Source of the DNA: Syntrophus sp. (in: bacteria)
GTDB lineage: Bacteria; Desulfobacterota; Syntrophia; Syntrophales; UBA8958
Assembly: GCA_003451635.1 (NCBI GenBank)
Contig: DMAT01000369.1
Span: 1 to 11,952 of the forward strand
Direction of reading: 5' to 3'
Length of the DNA: 11,952 nucleotides
The notes under the pieces were generated by a model. It was not told where the DNA came from. It made no database searches and was given only the letters and a program-made list of their open reading frames with translations. A program made the translations under genes and the position numbers. Each line of letters opens with the position of its first letter. Position 1 is the first letter of the stretch. Shown one piece after another: positions 1 to 8,412 of the stretch.

Positions 1-242
1 TGATGGCGGTGGCCGATGTCTACGACGCGCTGATCAGCCGCCGTGTGTACAAGGAAGGCAAGACGCATGAAAAAGCGGTGCAAATCATGACCGAGGGCCG
101 GGGCGCCCACTTCGACGCCGATATGTTAGACGCCTTCGTCGATATACAGGAGGAGTTCCGGTCCATTGCCCGGCGCTTTGCCGATTCGGATGGGGACATG
201 TTCAAAAAGGGCGACTTGCCGGTGCAGGCCGTCGCCTCATAA
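1..242 (+). CDS. HD-GYP domain protein, C-terminal end (5' truncated by window)
   Basis: Only the last 79 residues are present; the reading frame is open at the left edge. The segment beginning MAVADVYDAL and continuing through EGRGAHFDADMLDAF closely resembles the last helices of HD-GYP domains, where an (A/V)ADVYDAL block is followed by a GxGxxFDPxxVxAF block. Full-length family members hydrolyse cyclic di-GMP in the cytoplasm, often behind a receiver or sensor domain, but the HD and GYP catalytic motifs would lie upstream and cannot be checked. The ATG at position 3 is internal to the domain and is not a start. The stop TAA lies 28 nt before the diguanylate cyclase gene on the same strand, so the two genes for opposite c-di-GMP activities are probably cotranscribed. 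The family call is fairly secure; activity is unverified. Confidence 0.82.
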   Translation, partial: MAVADVYDALISRRVYKEGKTHEKAVQIMTEGRGAHFDADMLDAFVDIQEEFRSIARRFADSDGDMFKKGDLPVQAVAS

Positions 243-270
243 TTCCATAGCGTTAGCAGGGACAAAATTT

Positions 271-1332
271 ATGAAAAAAGTCGTTATGTCCGACACAAAT
301 AGGGAAAACCAACTTCGTCTCGCCAACATCGAACTGAAGAGGCAAATTGAGATGCTGGAAGAAAGGTTGCTGGAAAAAGAGAGGATTGCGAAGGCGCTCC
401 AGGATTCCGAGAAACGGTACCGACGGCTCTTCGAATCAGCCAAGGAGGGCATTTTGATTCTCGACGCCGATACGGGCAAGGTGGTTGATGTCAATCCTTT
501 CCTGTTGCAGTTACTCGGTTATTCTTACGACGCCTTGTATGGGAAACATATCTGGGAACTTGGCATATTGAAAGATATTGCCGCATCCAAGGATGCTTTC
601 AGGGTTTTGCAGGATAACGAATACATCCGTTACGAGGATTTGCCGCTGGAAACCATTTCCGGGCGCCCCATCGCCGTGGAGTTTGTGAGTAATGTTTACC
701 TTGTGGACAATAGCAAAGTAATCCAGTGCGATATACGCGACATCAGCAAAAGGAAAGAAATGGAGGCGCAGCTGAAGGACAATGAAAAAATTTACCGTGA
801 GCTCAGTATTATAGATGCCCTCAGCCAGCTTTATAATTCCAGGTATTTTTATCACCAGTTAAAAAAGGAGATCGATCGCGTCAACCGCTATGGCGAACAG
901 CCCATGACGCTTATCCTTCTCGACATTGATAATTTCAAGGCATTCAATGATACTTACGGCCATGTAGAGGGAGATCAGGTCATATTGCGCCTTGGTCAGG
1001 TAGTAAAAAGATGCCTGCGCCAGACAGATTCCGCCTATCGTTATGGAGGCGAAGAATTTACGATTCTTTTGCCCATGACAAAAAGCAAGGATGCTGTCGT
1101 TACTGCGGAAAGAATCAGAAAAGAATTCAAGAAAGAGATTTTTTCTCCGTTGTCTGGTCAAGACGTCCATGTGACGATGAGCCTGGGGCTTACTCTGTAC
1201 CAGAAACGTGAAGACATGAAGACCTTCGTAAACCGTGCTGATCAGCTTATGTACCAAGCTAAGAAGAACGGGAAAGACATGGTTTGTTCTGATTTACTCC
1301 CGGTTATTGGCAAGCCGCTTACGTTGCCGTAA
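271..1332 (+). CDS. PAS-GGDEF diguanylate cyclase
   Basis: Predicted 353-residue soluble enzyme making c-di-GMP from two GTP. Order: a charged coiled-coil-like N-terminus (about residues 6-44), a PAS domain (about 45-162, ending in the PAC-type stretch IRDISKRK), then a GGDEF domain (about 180-345). The catalytic motif is GGEEF at residues 259-263, an accepted active variant. The metal/GTP-binding stretch LLDIDNFKAFND starts near residue 216. The RxxD inhibitory site is present as RQTD (250-253), exactly five residues before GGEEF, so product inhibition is expected. No membrane segment is seen. The start at 271 has an upstream AGG (258-260); an in-frame ATG at 286 is also possible, and the longer frame reaching back to 166 would overlap the HD-GYP gene and is unlikely. 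The PAS domain is nearly duplicated in the histidine kinase at 9490-10647. The cyclase gene follows after 11 nt. Confidence 0.93.
   Translation: MKKVVMSDTNRENQLRLANIELKRQIEMLEERLLEKERIAKALQDSEKRYRRLFESAKEGILILDADTGKVVDVNPFLLQLLGYSYDALYGKHIWELGILKDIAASKDAFRVLQDNEYIRYEDLPLETISGRPIAVEFVSNVYLVDNSKVIQCDIRDISKRKEMEAQLKDNEKIYRELSIIDALSQLYNSRYFYHQLKKEIDRVNRYGEQPMTLILLDIDNFKAFNDTYGHVEGDQVILRLGQVVKRCLRQTDSAYRYGGEEFTILLPMTKSKDAVVTAERIRKEFKKEIFSPLSGQDVHVTMSLGLTLYQKREDMKTFVNRADQLMYQAKKNGKDMVCSDLLPVIGKPLTLP
403..756 (+). repeat. PAS-module copy A (inverted partner at 10177-10530)
   Basis: This 354-bp stretch encodes residues 45-162 of the diguanylate cyclase. It aligns without gaps to the reverse strand of 10177-10530 in the histidine kinase. 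Hand comparison gives about 290/354 identical bases and 97/118 identical residues (about 82% each), including two separate 20-bp identical runs: one coding for VDVNPFL and one coding for LLGYSYD/E. This looks like a domain duplication or gene conversion rather than ordinary PAS-family similarity. Confidence 0.85.
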
Positions 1333-1343
1333 AGGAATTTAAA

Positions 1344-3914
1344 ATGAGTATTGCCAATATATCTAATAATTTCTCCATAGAAAATCAGCGGCTCCAATAC
1401 AAGCTTTCCATCATTTTCAGCCTTTTCTTTCTGACGCCCATTATGGGCTTCATGTACTTCGCCATAAAGTACGATATCCTGAACGACGAGTACATTCCCA
1501 TTTTTTTCATTGCCCTCCTTGCTTTTTCCTTTTTCGGGTTCAATATCCTGCGCAAAATGTTCGATAAAATCACCGGCATATACAAAAATATTTCACAAGT
1601 TATCACAACAGAGTTATCTCCATCCCAAACGCACCAGGCGGAAGATGAACTTAGCGGCATCGCCCGTTCTTTTCAGACCCTTGAGCATGAATTAAAAATC
1701 AGTTTCAATGACCTGGAGCAAAAAACAGCGAAAATCTCAATCCTGAAGGAACTTTCCGATCTTTGTTATACGACTTTCAACACGGAGGACCTGTTTTATA
1801 TCACCCTGGAGCGGGCATTGAAGCTGGCAGATGCCCATATCGGATCCGTCATGATGCTGGAGAAGCCGAAGCGGGATGTTTTTATCATCGAGGCCAGCAT
1901 CGGTCTGAACGAAATCGCAAAAAAAGGAGATAAAACAAGTTTTGCCGACAGTGTTGCCAAGTATGCCGTGATCAATAAAGCCCCCATTCTGGTCGAGGAC
2001 ATTGAAACGGACATTCGTTTCGGGCGTCAATCCCGACCACAATATGCCACGAAATCGTTTATATGCATGCCGATAAAAACAATGAACGATGTCATCGGCG
2101 TGCTGACCATCTCCAGGAGCAAAACAGAAAAACCATTTACCCAGGAGGATGTAGATGTCCTGATTCCCCTGCTGAGCAATGCGGCTTTTACCCACGATAA
2201 CCTGTGTCTCTTGAAAGAGGCCAAAGACCGGTCCGCGCAGCTTCAAGCCATGGGAAATATTTCTGCGATTATCAATTCAAGCCTCCGAAGCAGCGAACTT
2301 CTTCACGCAATTCTTAATGAAATGAAAGCTGTTATCCATTTCGAGCTGGCAATTGTCATGATCCTGGACGAATATAGCCATCAGTATCTGCATATTTTAG
2401 AGATCCTGACCTTTATTCCAACGGGACTCAATAAGGATGATGCTTACCCGCTGGACGGCACCATCTTCCGCAAGGCGCTGAAACAGCAGCGGCCGTTGAT
2501 GCTTCAAGATACGACCATTCTCACCCATCCGGTTGAGAATGGAATATTTGCCGCACAGAGCGTGCGCAATGCCTTTTTGGCGCCATTGAAAACAGAAGGA
2601 CAGGCAACAGGCATTCTTATCCTGTGCAACGTTCCCCATGATGCGGCCGGCAATACGGATAAGTTGATCGAAGCCATGGCTCATGATTTATCCCGGGCGG
2701 TGGAAAAGGATAAGCTGGTAACCGCATTTGCCCGGAGGAGTCAGGAGCAGGATACCCTCAGTCAAATCGGCAGCGCTCTGGCTGCCTCTACCTTCGACAT
2801 GGACAAGGTATTACAGCACACCATGGACATTATTCAGGTCATTATGGATGTTGAGGCCGGTTCGCTGATGTTCCTGGACGACAGCGAACTGGAATTCAAA
2901 GTAGCCTTCAATATCGTCACCAATATTGACTGCCTGAAGGGAAGCCGTTTCATGCTCGGGAAAGGGATTGCCGGTTATTCTGCCGCCAGGGGCGAGCCCA
3001 TGATCGTCAGAGATTCAAGAGAATCCAAACATTTCAATCCGGAGTTCGACCGTATGACCGGCTTCGAAACCCGATCGGTTCTTTGCGTTCCCCTGATTTC
3101 CCAGGGGAAAGTGCGCGGCGTCATCGAAGTGCTGAACAAACGTCAGGGGGAATTCACCCCGGCTGATCTTCATCTCCTGCAATCGATTGCTACAACGGTC
3201 GGCATTGCCATGGAAAATGCGCGTCTCTATGGAGAAACCCTGAGCATGGCTGAGAAGGAAAGGGGCATCCGTCACGTCTTTCAAAAGTACGTGCCCAAGG
3301 AAGTCATTGACAAGATCACTTTCGGAACAGAAGAAAGCACGCTCATAGACGAATTCAAGATCATCACCCTTTTGAATATTGATATTCGTGGCTATTCTGT
3401 CCTTTCCCATAAAGTGGGTCCACAGAAAACGGTCATCATCCTGAATTACTTTTTTGCCGCCATGGGAGAAATTGTTTTCAAACATCACGGAATCGTGGAC
3501 AAATATCTGGGGGACGGATTTCTGGCTCTTTTCGGCGCGCCGGTGTCGAGTCCCCTGGATGCAGACAATGCCGTTGCGGCGGCGCTTGAAATGCAGAAGG
3601 CCATGGAGGGCGTCAGTGCTTATCTGAGACAAAGCTTCGGGGCGTCCCTTGCAATGGGCGTGAGCATTCATACGGGCGAAATGGTAGTCGGCAATATCGG
3701 CTTTGACAAGAAGATGGATTACACCGTTATCGGAGATGCCGTCAATTTCGTTTTCAGACTTCAATCCCTTTGCAAGCCCTGGCCCAACGGCATTCTTATC
3801 AGTGAAAAGACCTATTACGCCTGTCAATCCATCCCGCGGATTGAAGAAATCGACGCCTATGAAAGCGACAGCGGCTCGGGAAAACTTAAAATATACCGGG
3901 TAACCGGCTCGTAG
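1344..3914 (+). CDS. Membrane-anchored triple-GAF class III adenylate cyclase
   Basis: An 856-residue enzyme predicted to form cAMP from ATP. Two hydrophobic segments (about residues 21-42 and 51-68) enclose a loop of only about 8 residues, so there is an anchor but no external sensor domain. A linker (69-135) leads to three GAF-like domains (about 137-290, 301-455, 472-631), a short QKYVPKEVID connector (647-656), and the catalytic domain (about 665-856). Catalytic residues look intact: metal-binding Asp680 (in NIDIRG) and Asp724 (KYLGDG), purine-selecting Lys720 and Thr794 (DYTVIGD), and transition-state Asn801 and Arg805. Lys plus Thr is an adenylate-type pair as in cyanobacterial cyclases. 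GAF3 carries N598-K599, F604 and D608, close to the NKXnFX3DE signature of cyclic-nucleotide-binding GAF domains, with Leu for the last Glu. An AAGGAA sequence precedes the start. Adenylate rather than guanylate specificity is inferred from these residues. Confidence 0.93.
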   Translation: MSIANISNNFSIENQRLQYKLSIIFSLFFLTPIMGFMYFAIKYDILNDEYIPIFFIALLAFSFFGFNILRKMFDKITGIYKNISQVITTELSPSQTHQAEDELSGIARSFQTLEHELKISFNDLEQKTAKISILKELSDLCYTTFNTEDLFYITLERALKLADAHIGSVMMLEKPKRDVFIIEASIGLNEIAKKGDKTSFADSVAKYAVINKAPILVEDIETDIRFGRQSRPQYATKSFICMPIKTMNDVIGVLTISRSKTEKPFTQEDVDVLIPLLSNAAFTHDNLCLLKEAKDRSAQLQAMGNISAIINSSLRSSELLHAILNEMKAVIHFELAIVMILDEYSHQYLHILEILTFIPTGLNKDDAYPLDGTIFRKALKQQRPLMLQDTTILTHPVENGIFAAQSVRNAFLAPLKTEGQATGILILCNVPHDAAGNTDKLIEAMAHDLSRAVEKDKLVTAFARRSQEQDTLSQIGSALAASTFDMDKVLQHTMDIIQVIMDVEAGSLMFLDDSELEFKVAFNIVTNIDCLKGSRFMLGKGIAGYSAARGEPMIVRDSRESKHFNPEFDRMTGFETRSVLCVPLISQGKVRGVIEVLNKRQGEFTPADLHLLQSIATTVGIAMENARLYGETLSMAEKERGIRHVFQKYVPKEVIDKITFGTEESTLIDEFKIITLLNIDIRGYSVLSHKVGPQKTVIILNYFFAAMGEIVFKHHGIVDKYLGDGFLALFGAPVSSPLDADNAVAAALEMQKAMEGVSAYLRQSFGASLAMGVSIHTGEMVVGNIGFDKKMDYTVIGDAVNFVFRLQSLCKPWPNGILISEKTYYACQSIPRIEEIDAYESDSGSGKLKIYRVTGS

Positions 3915-3947
3915 CGGACAGGAATGAAGTACGATCAGGAGTGCTGC

Positions 3948-3962
3948 ATGAAAGGGAAATAA
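3948..3962 (+). other. 4-codon leader ORF (Met-Lys-Gly-Lys) before hydA
   Basis: ATG AAA GGG AAA TAA, preceded by a good Shine-Dalgarno AGGAG (3937-3941) at 6-nt spacing. Its stop ends 1 nt before the hydA ATG at 3964, and its own codons supply the purine-rich AAAGGGAAA that would act as the hydA ribosome site. It may couple or tune hydA translation. It could also be chance, since such tiny ORFs are common. Confidence 0.3.
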
Positions 3963-3963
3963 G

Positions 3964-5748
3964 ATGGTCTTTATGTCTTCAGTAACCTTGACGATCGATA
4001 ACCTGATCGTGACCGTGGAGGCTGGCGCCACGATCCTTGTCGCAGCAAAGAAACTGGGTATAAAGATACCTACCCTTTGCGCCTGGCCGGAAATCGGGCA
4101 CGCTCCGGGCGTATGCCGGGTATGTATGACGGAAGTGGAGGGCCAGCGGAGCCTGATTGCTGCCTGCGCCTTCCTCGTAAGCGACGGCATGGTCGTGCAT
4201 ACCGGCACGGAGCGCGTGCGGGCGGCCAGAAAGATGGTCGTGCAGCTGCTCCTTGCCAATCATCCCCAGGAATGCAACTTTTGTGTCAGAAACGGAAATT
4301 GCGAGCTGCAGCAGGTTGCCGAGACCGTTGGCATCAAGCGGATGAGATTCGATTATGCCGATCTTGACACAGAGGGCATGATCGACAAATCGAGTCCCGC
4401 CATCGTCAGAGACAGACGTAAATGCATCCTTTGCTATCGTTGCGTAGCGGTATGCGAGCAAATTCAGGCGGTCTGTGTCCTGACGCCGGCCTTTCGGGGC
4501 AATGAACTCAAGGTCGTTCCCACCTTTGATATTCCTCTGATCGAGTCCAACTGTGTATCTTGCGGGCAGTGTATCATGGCCTGTCCGGTCGGCGCGATTT
4601 ATGAGAAGGACGATATCGACGAAGTGTGGAAAGCGATCAATAATCCCTCGAAACATGTCGTAGTTCAGGAGGCTCCGTCCATTCGCGCCGCCCTTGGCGA
4701 GGAATTCGGTATGCCTGCCGGCTCACTCGTTACCGGCAAGATGATCACGGCGCTCCGGATGCTCGGTTTCGATAAGGTCTTCGATACGAACTTCTGTGCA
4801 GACCTCACCATCATCGAGGAAGGGCAAGAATTACTTAAGCGTATCAAGGGCGGCGGTAAACTTCCCATGATCACCTCCTGCTGCCCCGGCTGGGTCAAGT
4901 TTTGCGAACATTTTTATCCCGATCTCCTCGATCTTCTCTCCACCTGCAAGTCGCCCCAGCAAATGTTCGGTGCCCTGGTGAAAACCTACTATGCTAAGCA
5001 GGTAAAAATCGAGCCGCAGGCTATCGTGTCCGTCTCCATTATGCCCTGTACGGCCAAGAAGTTCGAGGCTCAGAGACCGGAGATGGCGAGCAGCGGTTAC
5101 CGCGACGTCGATTATGTCCTGACCACCCGCGAACTGGCGCGGATGATCAAGGAAGCCGGGATTGACTTCCCGAACCTTCCCGACGGCCTCCATGACGCCC
5201 CGATGGGGGAGTACACAGGCGCCGGCACGCTCTTCGGGGTGACGGGTGGAGTAATGGAAGCTGCCCTGCGGACGGTTTATGCCGTGGTAACCGGGAAAAA
5301 TTTGCAGGATTTGAATATAACACCCGTCCGCGGTTTGCAGGGCGTGAAAGAGGCCGCTGTCGAGATCGGCCCCTTGGGAGAGATCAAGATCGCCGTGGCC
5401 CACGGGCTCGGAAATGCTAGAAAACTTATGGATCTTATCCGGGGAGGCAAAACCGACTATGCCTTTGTTGAGATCATGGCTTGTCCCGGCGGCTGCATTG
5501 CCGGGGGCGGGGAACCCATTCCGACGACAAATGAGATTCGGGTGCTCCGTTCCGGGGCGCTCTATCAGGATGACGCCTTGGTCCAAGAAAAACGCCAGTC
5601 TCATGAAAATGAGTCCGTCAAAAACCTTTACCGCAAGTTCCTCAAGGAGCCCCTGGGACAAAAATCGGCGGAACTGCTCCATACACACTATGTAAAGCGG
5701 GGCGAGGATATTCCCCATCAAGCGACGGAATGTGAAATAAATGAATAA
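3964..5748 (+). CDS. hydA: [FeFe]-hydrogenase, CpI-like group A, catalytic subunit
   Basis: A 594-residue cytoplasmic-type enzyme (no signal peptide) catalysing reversible 2H+ + 2e- to H2. Clusters in order: a plant-type [2Fe-2S] site C39-x11-C51-x2-C54-x13-C68; a His-ligated [4Fe-4S] site H100-x3-C104-x2-C107-x5-C113; two [4Fe-4S] sites (C154/157/160/164 and C197/200/203/207); then the H-cluster motifs TSCCPGW (304-310), MPCTAKK (360-366) and MACPGGC (505-511). All expected ligands are present, including the probable proton-relay Cys306 and the lysine of PCTAKK. The last 60 or so residues form the iron-hydrogenase small-subunit-like tail (SHEN...LLHTHYV). The length is close to clostridial CpI (about 574). 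It lacks the extra C-terminal [2Fe-2S] extension of trimeric bifurcating HydA, and no NuoE/F-type gene adjoins, so a ferredoxin-linked monomer is plausible; pairing with subunits encoded elsewhere cannot be excluded. The start uses GGGA (3954-3957); ATG at 3973 is an alternative. Confidence 0.96.
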   Translation: MVFMSSVTLTIDNLIVTVEAGATILVAAKKLGIKIPTLCAWPEIGHAPGVCRVCMTEVEGQRSLIAACAFLVSDGMVVHTGTERVRAARKMVVQLLLANHPQECNFCVRNGNCELQQVAETVGIKRMRFDYADLDTEGMIDKSSPAIVRDRRKCILCYRCVAVCEQIQAVCVLTPAFRGNELKVVPTFDIPLIESNCVSCGQCIMACPVGAIYEKDDIDEVWKAINNPSKHVVVQEAPSIRAALGEEFGMPAGSLVTGKMITALRMLGFDKVFDTNFCADLTIIEEGQELLKRIKGGGKLPMITSCCPGWVKFCEHFYPDLLDLLSTCKSPQQMFGALVKTYYAKQVKIEPQAIVSVSIMPCTAKKFEAQRPEMASSGYRDVDYVLTTRELARMIKEAGIDFPNLPDGLHDAPMGEYTGAGTLFGVTGGVMEAALRTVYAVVTGKNLQDLNITPVRGLQGVKEAAVEIGPLGEIKIAVAHGLGNARKLMDLIRGGKTDYAFVEIMACPGGCIAGGGEPIPTTNEIRVLRSGALYQDDALVQEKRQSHENESVKNLYRKFLKEPLGQKSAELLHTHYVKRGEDIPHQATECEINE

Positions 5749-7021
5749 GACGCCCAAGGGAAACAGATTACATATTGCGCTTTTCGGACGAACCAATGTC
5801 GGCAAATCAAGCCTCCTTAACCTGATTGCCGGACAGGATGTGGCCATCACTTCCACCCTCGCCGGAACGACTACGGATGTCGTGGAAAAAACGATGGAGC
5901 TGCTCCCTATCGGTCCCGTTGTTTTCCTGGATACCGCCGGACTGGATGACCATTCCGCTCTTTCTGAGCTGCGGCTGAAGAAGACAGCGAAAATCTTTGA
6001 CCGCACCGATGTGGCGCTCCTCGTCACGGAGGCCGACATCTGGACCGAATATGAGGAAAAGGTCCTGTTTGCAGCGGCAAAATTGAATATTCCCCTCCTG
6101 GTTGTTATCAATAAGATTGACGTCACAAGTCCCTCAGAAGATTTCAAGAATAAAATTAACGAGAAAACACCCTGGCTTTTGTCCGTCTCCACAACAGACA
6201 GGACGGGCAGAGACGCCTTTCTGGACACCTTGAAACGCCTTTTGCTGGAAGCCGTGCCCGATGACATCATCAAAACGCCATCCCTTGTCGGTGATCTGCT
6301 GTCGCCGAAAGGCATCGCCGTCCTCGTGGTTCCGATTGATCTCGAGGCGCCGAAGGGGCGCTTGATCCAACCGCAGGTGCAGACGATACGGGACGCCCTC
6401 GATAACAATGCGGCGGCCCTGGTGGTCAAGGAACGGGAGCTTTCTTCCCTGCTTACCCGATTAAAGGCGCCTCCCCAACTCGTCATTTGCGATTCCCAGG
6501 CTGTTCTGGAGGTAACAACCATTGTCCCCCGGGAAACGCCCTGTACGACCTTCTCGATCCTTTTTGCCAGGCAGAAAGGAGATCTCAACGTCGCCGCCGC
6601 AGGAGCGGCCGCCATTGAAACATTGAAGCCGGGCGATAAGGTGCTCATTGCCGAGGCTTGTTCCCATCACCCCCTCCAGGATGACATCGGACGGGTGAAG
6701 ATTCCTCGCTGGCTCTGCGAATATGTGGGCGAGGGGCTGCAAATCGATGTTACCGCAGGGAGAGACTACCCGGTAGATCTTGGGAAGTACCGGCTGATCA
6801 TCCATTGCGGCGCCTGCATGCTGACCCGTCGGGAAATGCTCCGCAGAATTCATAAAGCCCAGGAGCAGCGGGTGCCGATCACCAACTATGGTCTGGCCAT
6901 CTCTTTCACCCAGGGGGTCATAAAAAGGACGTTGGCGCCGTTTCCCGCCGCCCTGCGGTTCTATGAAAGACGCATGGAAGAGATCGGGAAATCATTTCCG
7001 AATGAGGCAGGTCAATCATGA
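5741..7021 (+). CDS. hydF: [FeFe]-hydrogenase maturation GTPase HydF
   Basis: A 426-residue scaffold protein on which the diiron subcluster made by HydE and HydG is assembled and then passed to apo-HydA. The N-terminal GTPase domain shows G1 GRTNVGKS (16-23), a G2 threonine region AGTTTD (41-46), G3 DTAG (64-67) and G4 NKID (124-127). A middle dimerisation region follows. The C-terminal cluster domain has CxH (C307, H309) and HCGAC (H355, C356, C359) with 45 residues between the two histidines, the expected [4Fe-4S] motif of HydF. The start overlaps the last codons of hydA by 8 nt and has only a weak GGAA upstream, so translational coupling is likely. The length matches the family (about 400-430). 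Confidence 0.96.
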   Translation: MNKTPKGNRLHIALFGRTNVGKSSLLNLIAGQDVAITSTLAGTTTDVVEKTMELLPIGPVVFLDTAGLDDHSALSELRLKKTAKIFDRTDVALLVTEADIWTEYEEKVLFAAAKLNIPLLVVINKIDVTSPSEDFKNKINEKTPWLLSVSTTDRTGRDAFLDTLKRLLLEAVPDDIIKTPSLVGDLLSPKGIAVLVVPIDLEAPKGRLIQPQVQTIRDALDNNAAALVVKERELSSLLTRLKAPPQLVICDSQAVLEVTTIVPRETPCTTFSILFARQKGDLNVAAAGAAAIETLKPGDKVLIAEACSHHPLQDDIGRVKIPRWLCEYVGEGLQIDVTAGRDYPVDLGKYRLIIHCGACMLTRREMLRRIHKAQEQRVPITNYGLAISFTQGVIKRTLAPFPAALRFYERRMEEIGKSFPNEAGQS

Positions 7022-8412
7022 AGGACTTTATCAACGATGCACAGATAGAACAACTGCTCGGTCAGTCCCAAAATCCCGCCGCCGCGCAGGTGAAGGACAT
7101 CATCAGCAAGGCCTTGGAGCTGAAAGGACTTTCCCCGGAAGAGACAGCCGTTCTGCTCCAGACGGAAGACCAGGACCTGATCGGAGAGATCTTCCATGCC
7201 GCCCGCGCCGTTAAAAGGGGCATCTACGGTAATCGACTGGTTTTATTCGCCCCGCTCTACATCTCCAATTATTGCGCCAACAACTGTCTGTATTGCGGAT
7301 TCCGCAGGGACAATAAAGAATTGAAACGGGTTGCCCTGACCATGGAACAAATCCGCAAAGAAGTCGAAGTATTGGAGAGAGAAGGACATAAACGGTTGCT
7401 GATGCTGTGCGGCGAGGACCCGCAGCGTTCCGGTATCGACTATTTCCTTGAGGCGATAGAAACAACCTATGCCGTCAAGACGGAGAAGGGAGGCGAAATT
7501 CGCCGTATCAATGTCGAAATTGCCCCGCTGGAAGTAGATGAATACCGGCGTCTGAAAAAGACCGGCATCGGCAGTTACGTACTTTTTCAGGAAACATATC
7601 ACCATGAAACATACAAGAAAATGCATCCCCGGGGTCCGAAGTCAGACTATCTGCGGCGTCTGACGGCTATGCACCGCGCTCAGGAGGGTGGTGTCGATGA
7701 CGTCGGCATCGGCGCCCTTTTCGGCCTCCATGACTATAAATTTGAAGTGCTGGGTCTGCTCTTCCATGCTCTCCGGCTTGAGCAGGATTGCGGCGTTGGT
7801 CCCCATACCATCTCCATCCCCCGACTGATGCCGGCGCTGAACGCCCCCGCTGCCGTCACACCTCCCCACCCGGTGCGGGATGACGATTTCAAGAAACTGG
7901 TGGCCATTATTCGTCTGGCCGTTCCTTACACGGGAATGATTCTGACGACCCGGGAATCGGCGGCCATGAGAAGCCAGGTGTTTGAGCTGGGCGTTTCACA
8001 AATCAGCGCCGGATCAAGGACCAATCCCGGCGGCTATCAGGAAGATTCCAGCGAGGGTTTCCGTGCCGCCCAGTTCAATCTCGGCGACACCCGCACCCTG
8101 GACGAGGTCATCTATGATATCAGCACGAAGGGTCATATCCCCAGTTTTTGCACGGCCTGTTATCGCCTCGGACGCACCGGCAAGGATTTCATGGACCTGG
8201 CAAAGCCCGGCCTGATCCAGAAGTTCTGCCGCACGAATGCCATCTGCACATTCATGGAATACCTGAAGGATTATGCCACCCAGAAGACTAATGAAGCAGG
8301 GAGGGAATTGATCGTCAAACTGATCGAAGAAACCAGCCCCAAAAGGGTCAGGAAAACCCTTGAAGATCGCCTGGGGAGAATTGAAAATGGGGAAAGAGAC
8401 CTCTATATCTGA
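7018..8412 (+). CDS. hydG: [FeFe]-hydrogenase maturase HydG (radical SAM tyrosine lyase)
   Basis: A 464-residue radical-SAM enzyme that cleaves tyrosine to p-cresol and dehydroglycine and yields the CO and CN- ligands carried on an iron-cysteine synthon for the H-cluster. The SAM cluster motif is C86-x3-C90-x2-C93 in NYCANNCLYCGF. The HydG-specific auxiliary cluster motif is C378-x2-C381-x22-C404, an exact CX2CX22C, which separates it from ThiH. His263 in GPHTISIPR lies where the ligand to the fifth (dangler) iron is expected. The protein length is typical of HydG. The start overlaps the hydF stop as ATGA (4 nt), with CAGG about 6 nt upstream. The gene order hydA-F-G-E on one strand supports the assignment. 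Confidence 0.97.
   Translation: MKDFINDAQIEQLLGQSQNPAAAQVKDIISKALELKGLSPEETAVLLQTEDQDLIGEIFHAARAVKRGIYGNRLVLFAPLYISNYCANNCLYCGFRRDNKELKRVALTMEQIRKEVEVLEREGHKRLLMLCGEDPQRSGIDYFLEAIETTYAVKTEKGGEIRRINVEIAPLEVDEYRRLKKTGIGSYVLFQETYHHETYKKMHPRGPKSDYLRRLTAMHRAQEGGVDDVGIGALFGLHDYKFEVLGLLFHALRLEQDCGVGPHTISIPRLMPALNAPAAVTPPHPVRDDDFKKLVAIIRLAVPYTGMILTTRESAAMRSQVFELGVSQISAGSRTNPGGYQEDSSEGFRAAQFNLGDTRTLDEVIYDISTKGHIPSFCTACYRLGRTGKDFMDLAKPGLIQKFCRTNAICTFMEYLKDYATQKTNEAGRELIVKLIEETSPKRVRKTLEDRLGRIENGERDLYI
8373..8378 (+). promoter_or_regulatory. Ribosome binding site fixing the hydE start
   Basis: GGGGAG lies 8 nt before the ATG at 8387, inside the end of hydG. It favours that ATG over an in-frame TTG at 8360, which would add nine unusual residues and lies upstream of this site. 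Confidence 0.7.

Noticed and set aside
166..270. Longer N-terminus for the diguanylate cyclase
   Set aside because: It would overlap the HD-GYP gene in another frame and adds a low-quality Arg/Cys-rich stretch; the ATG at 271 has a better ribosome site.
3015..4259. 414-codon open frame on the minus strand across the cyclase and hydA
   Set aside because: It is antisense to the catalytic domain of the adenylate cyclase and the ferredoxin domain of HydA, with no recognisable motif or credible ribosome site.
4831..6648. 605-codon open frame on the minus strand across hydA and hydF
   Set aside because: It is antisense to two genes with complete family motifs, its product resembles no protein I know, and its composition is that of a shadow frame of G+C-biased coding DNA.
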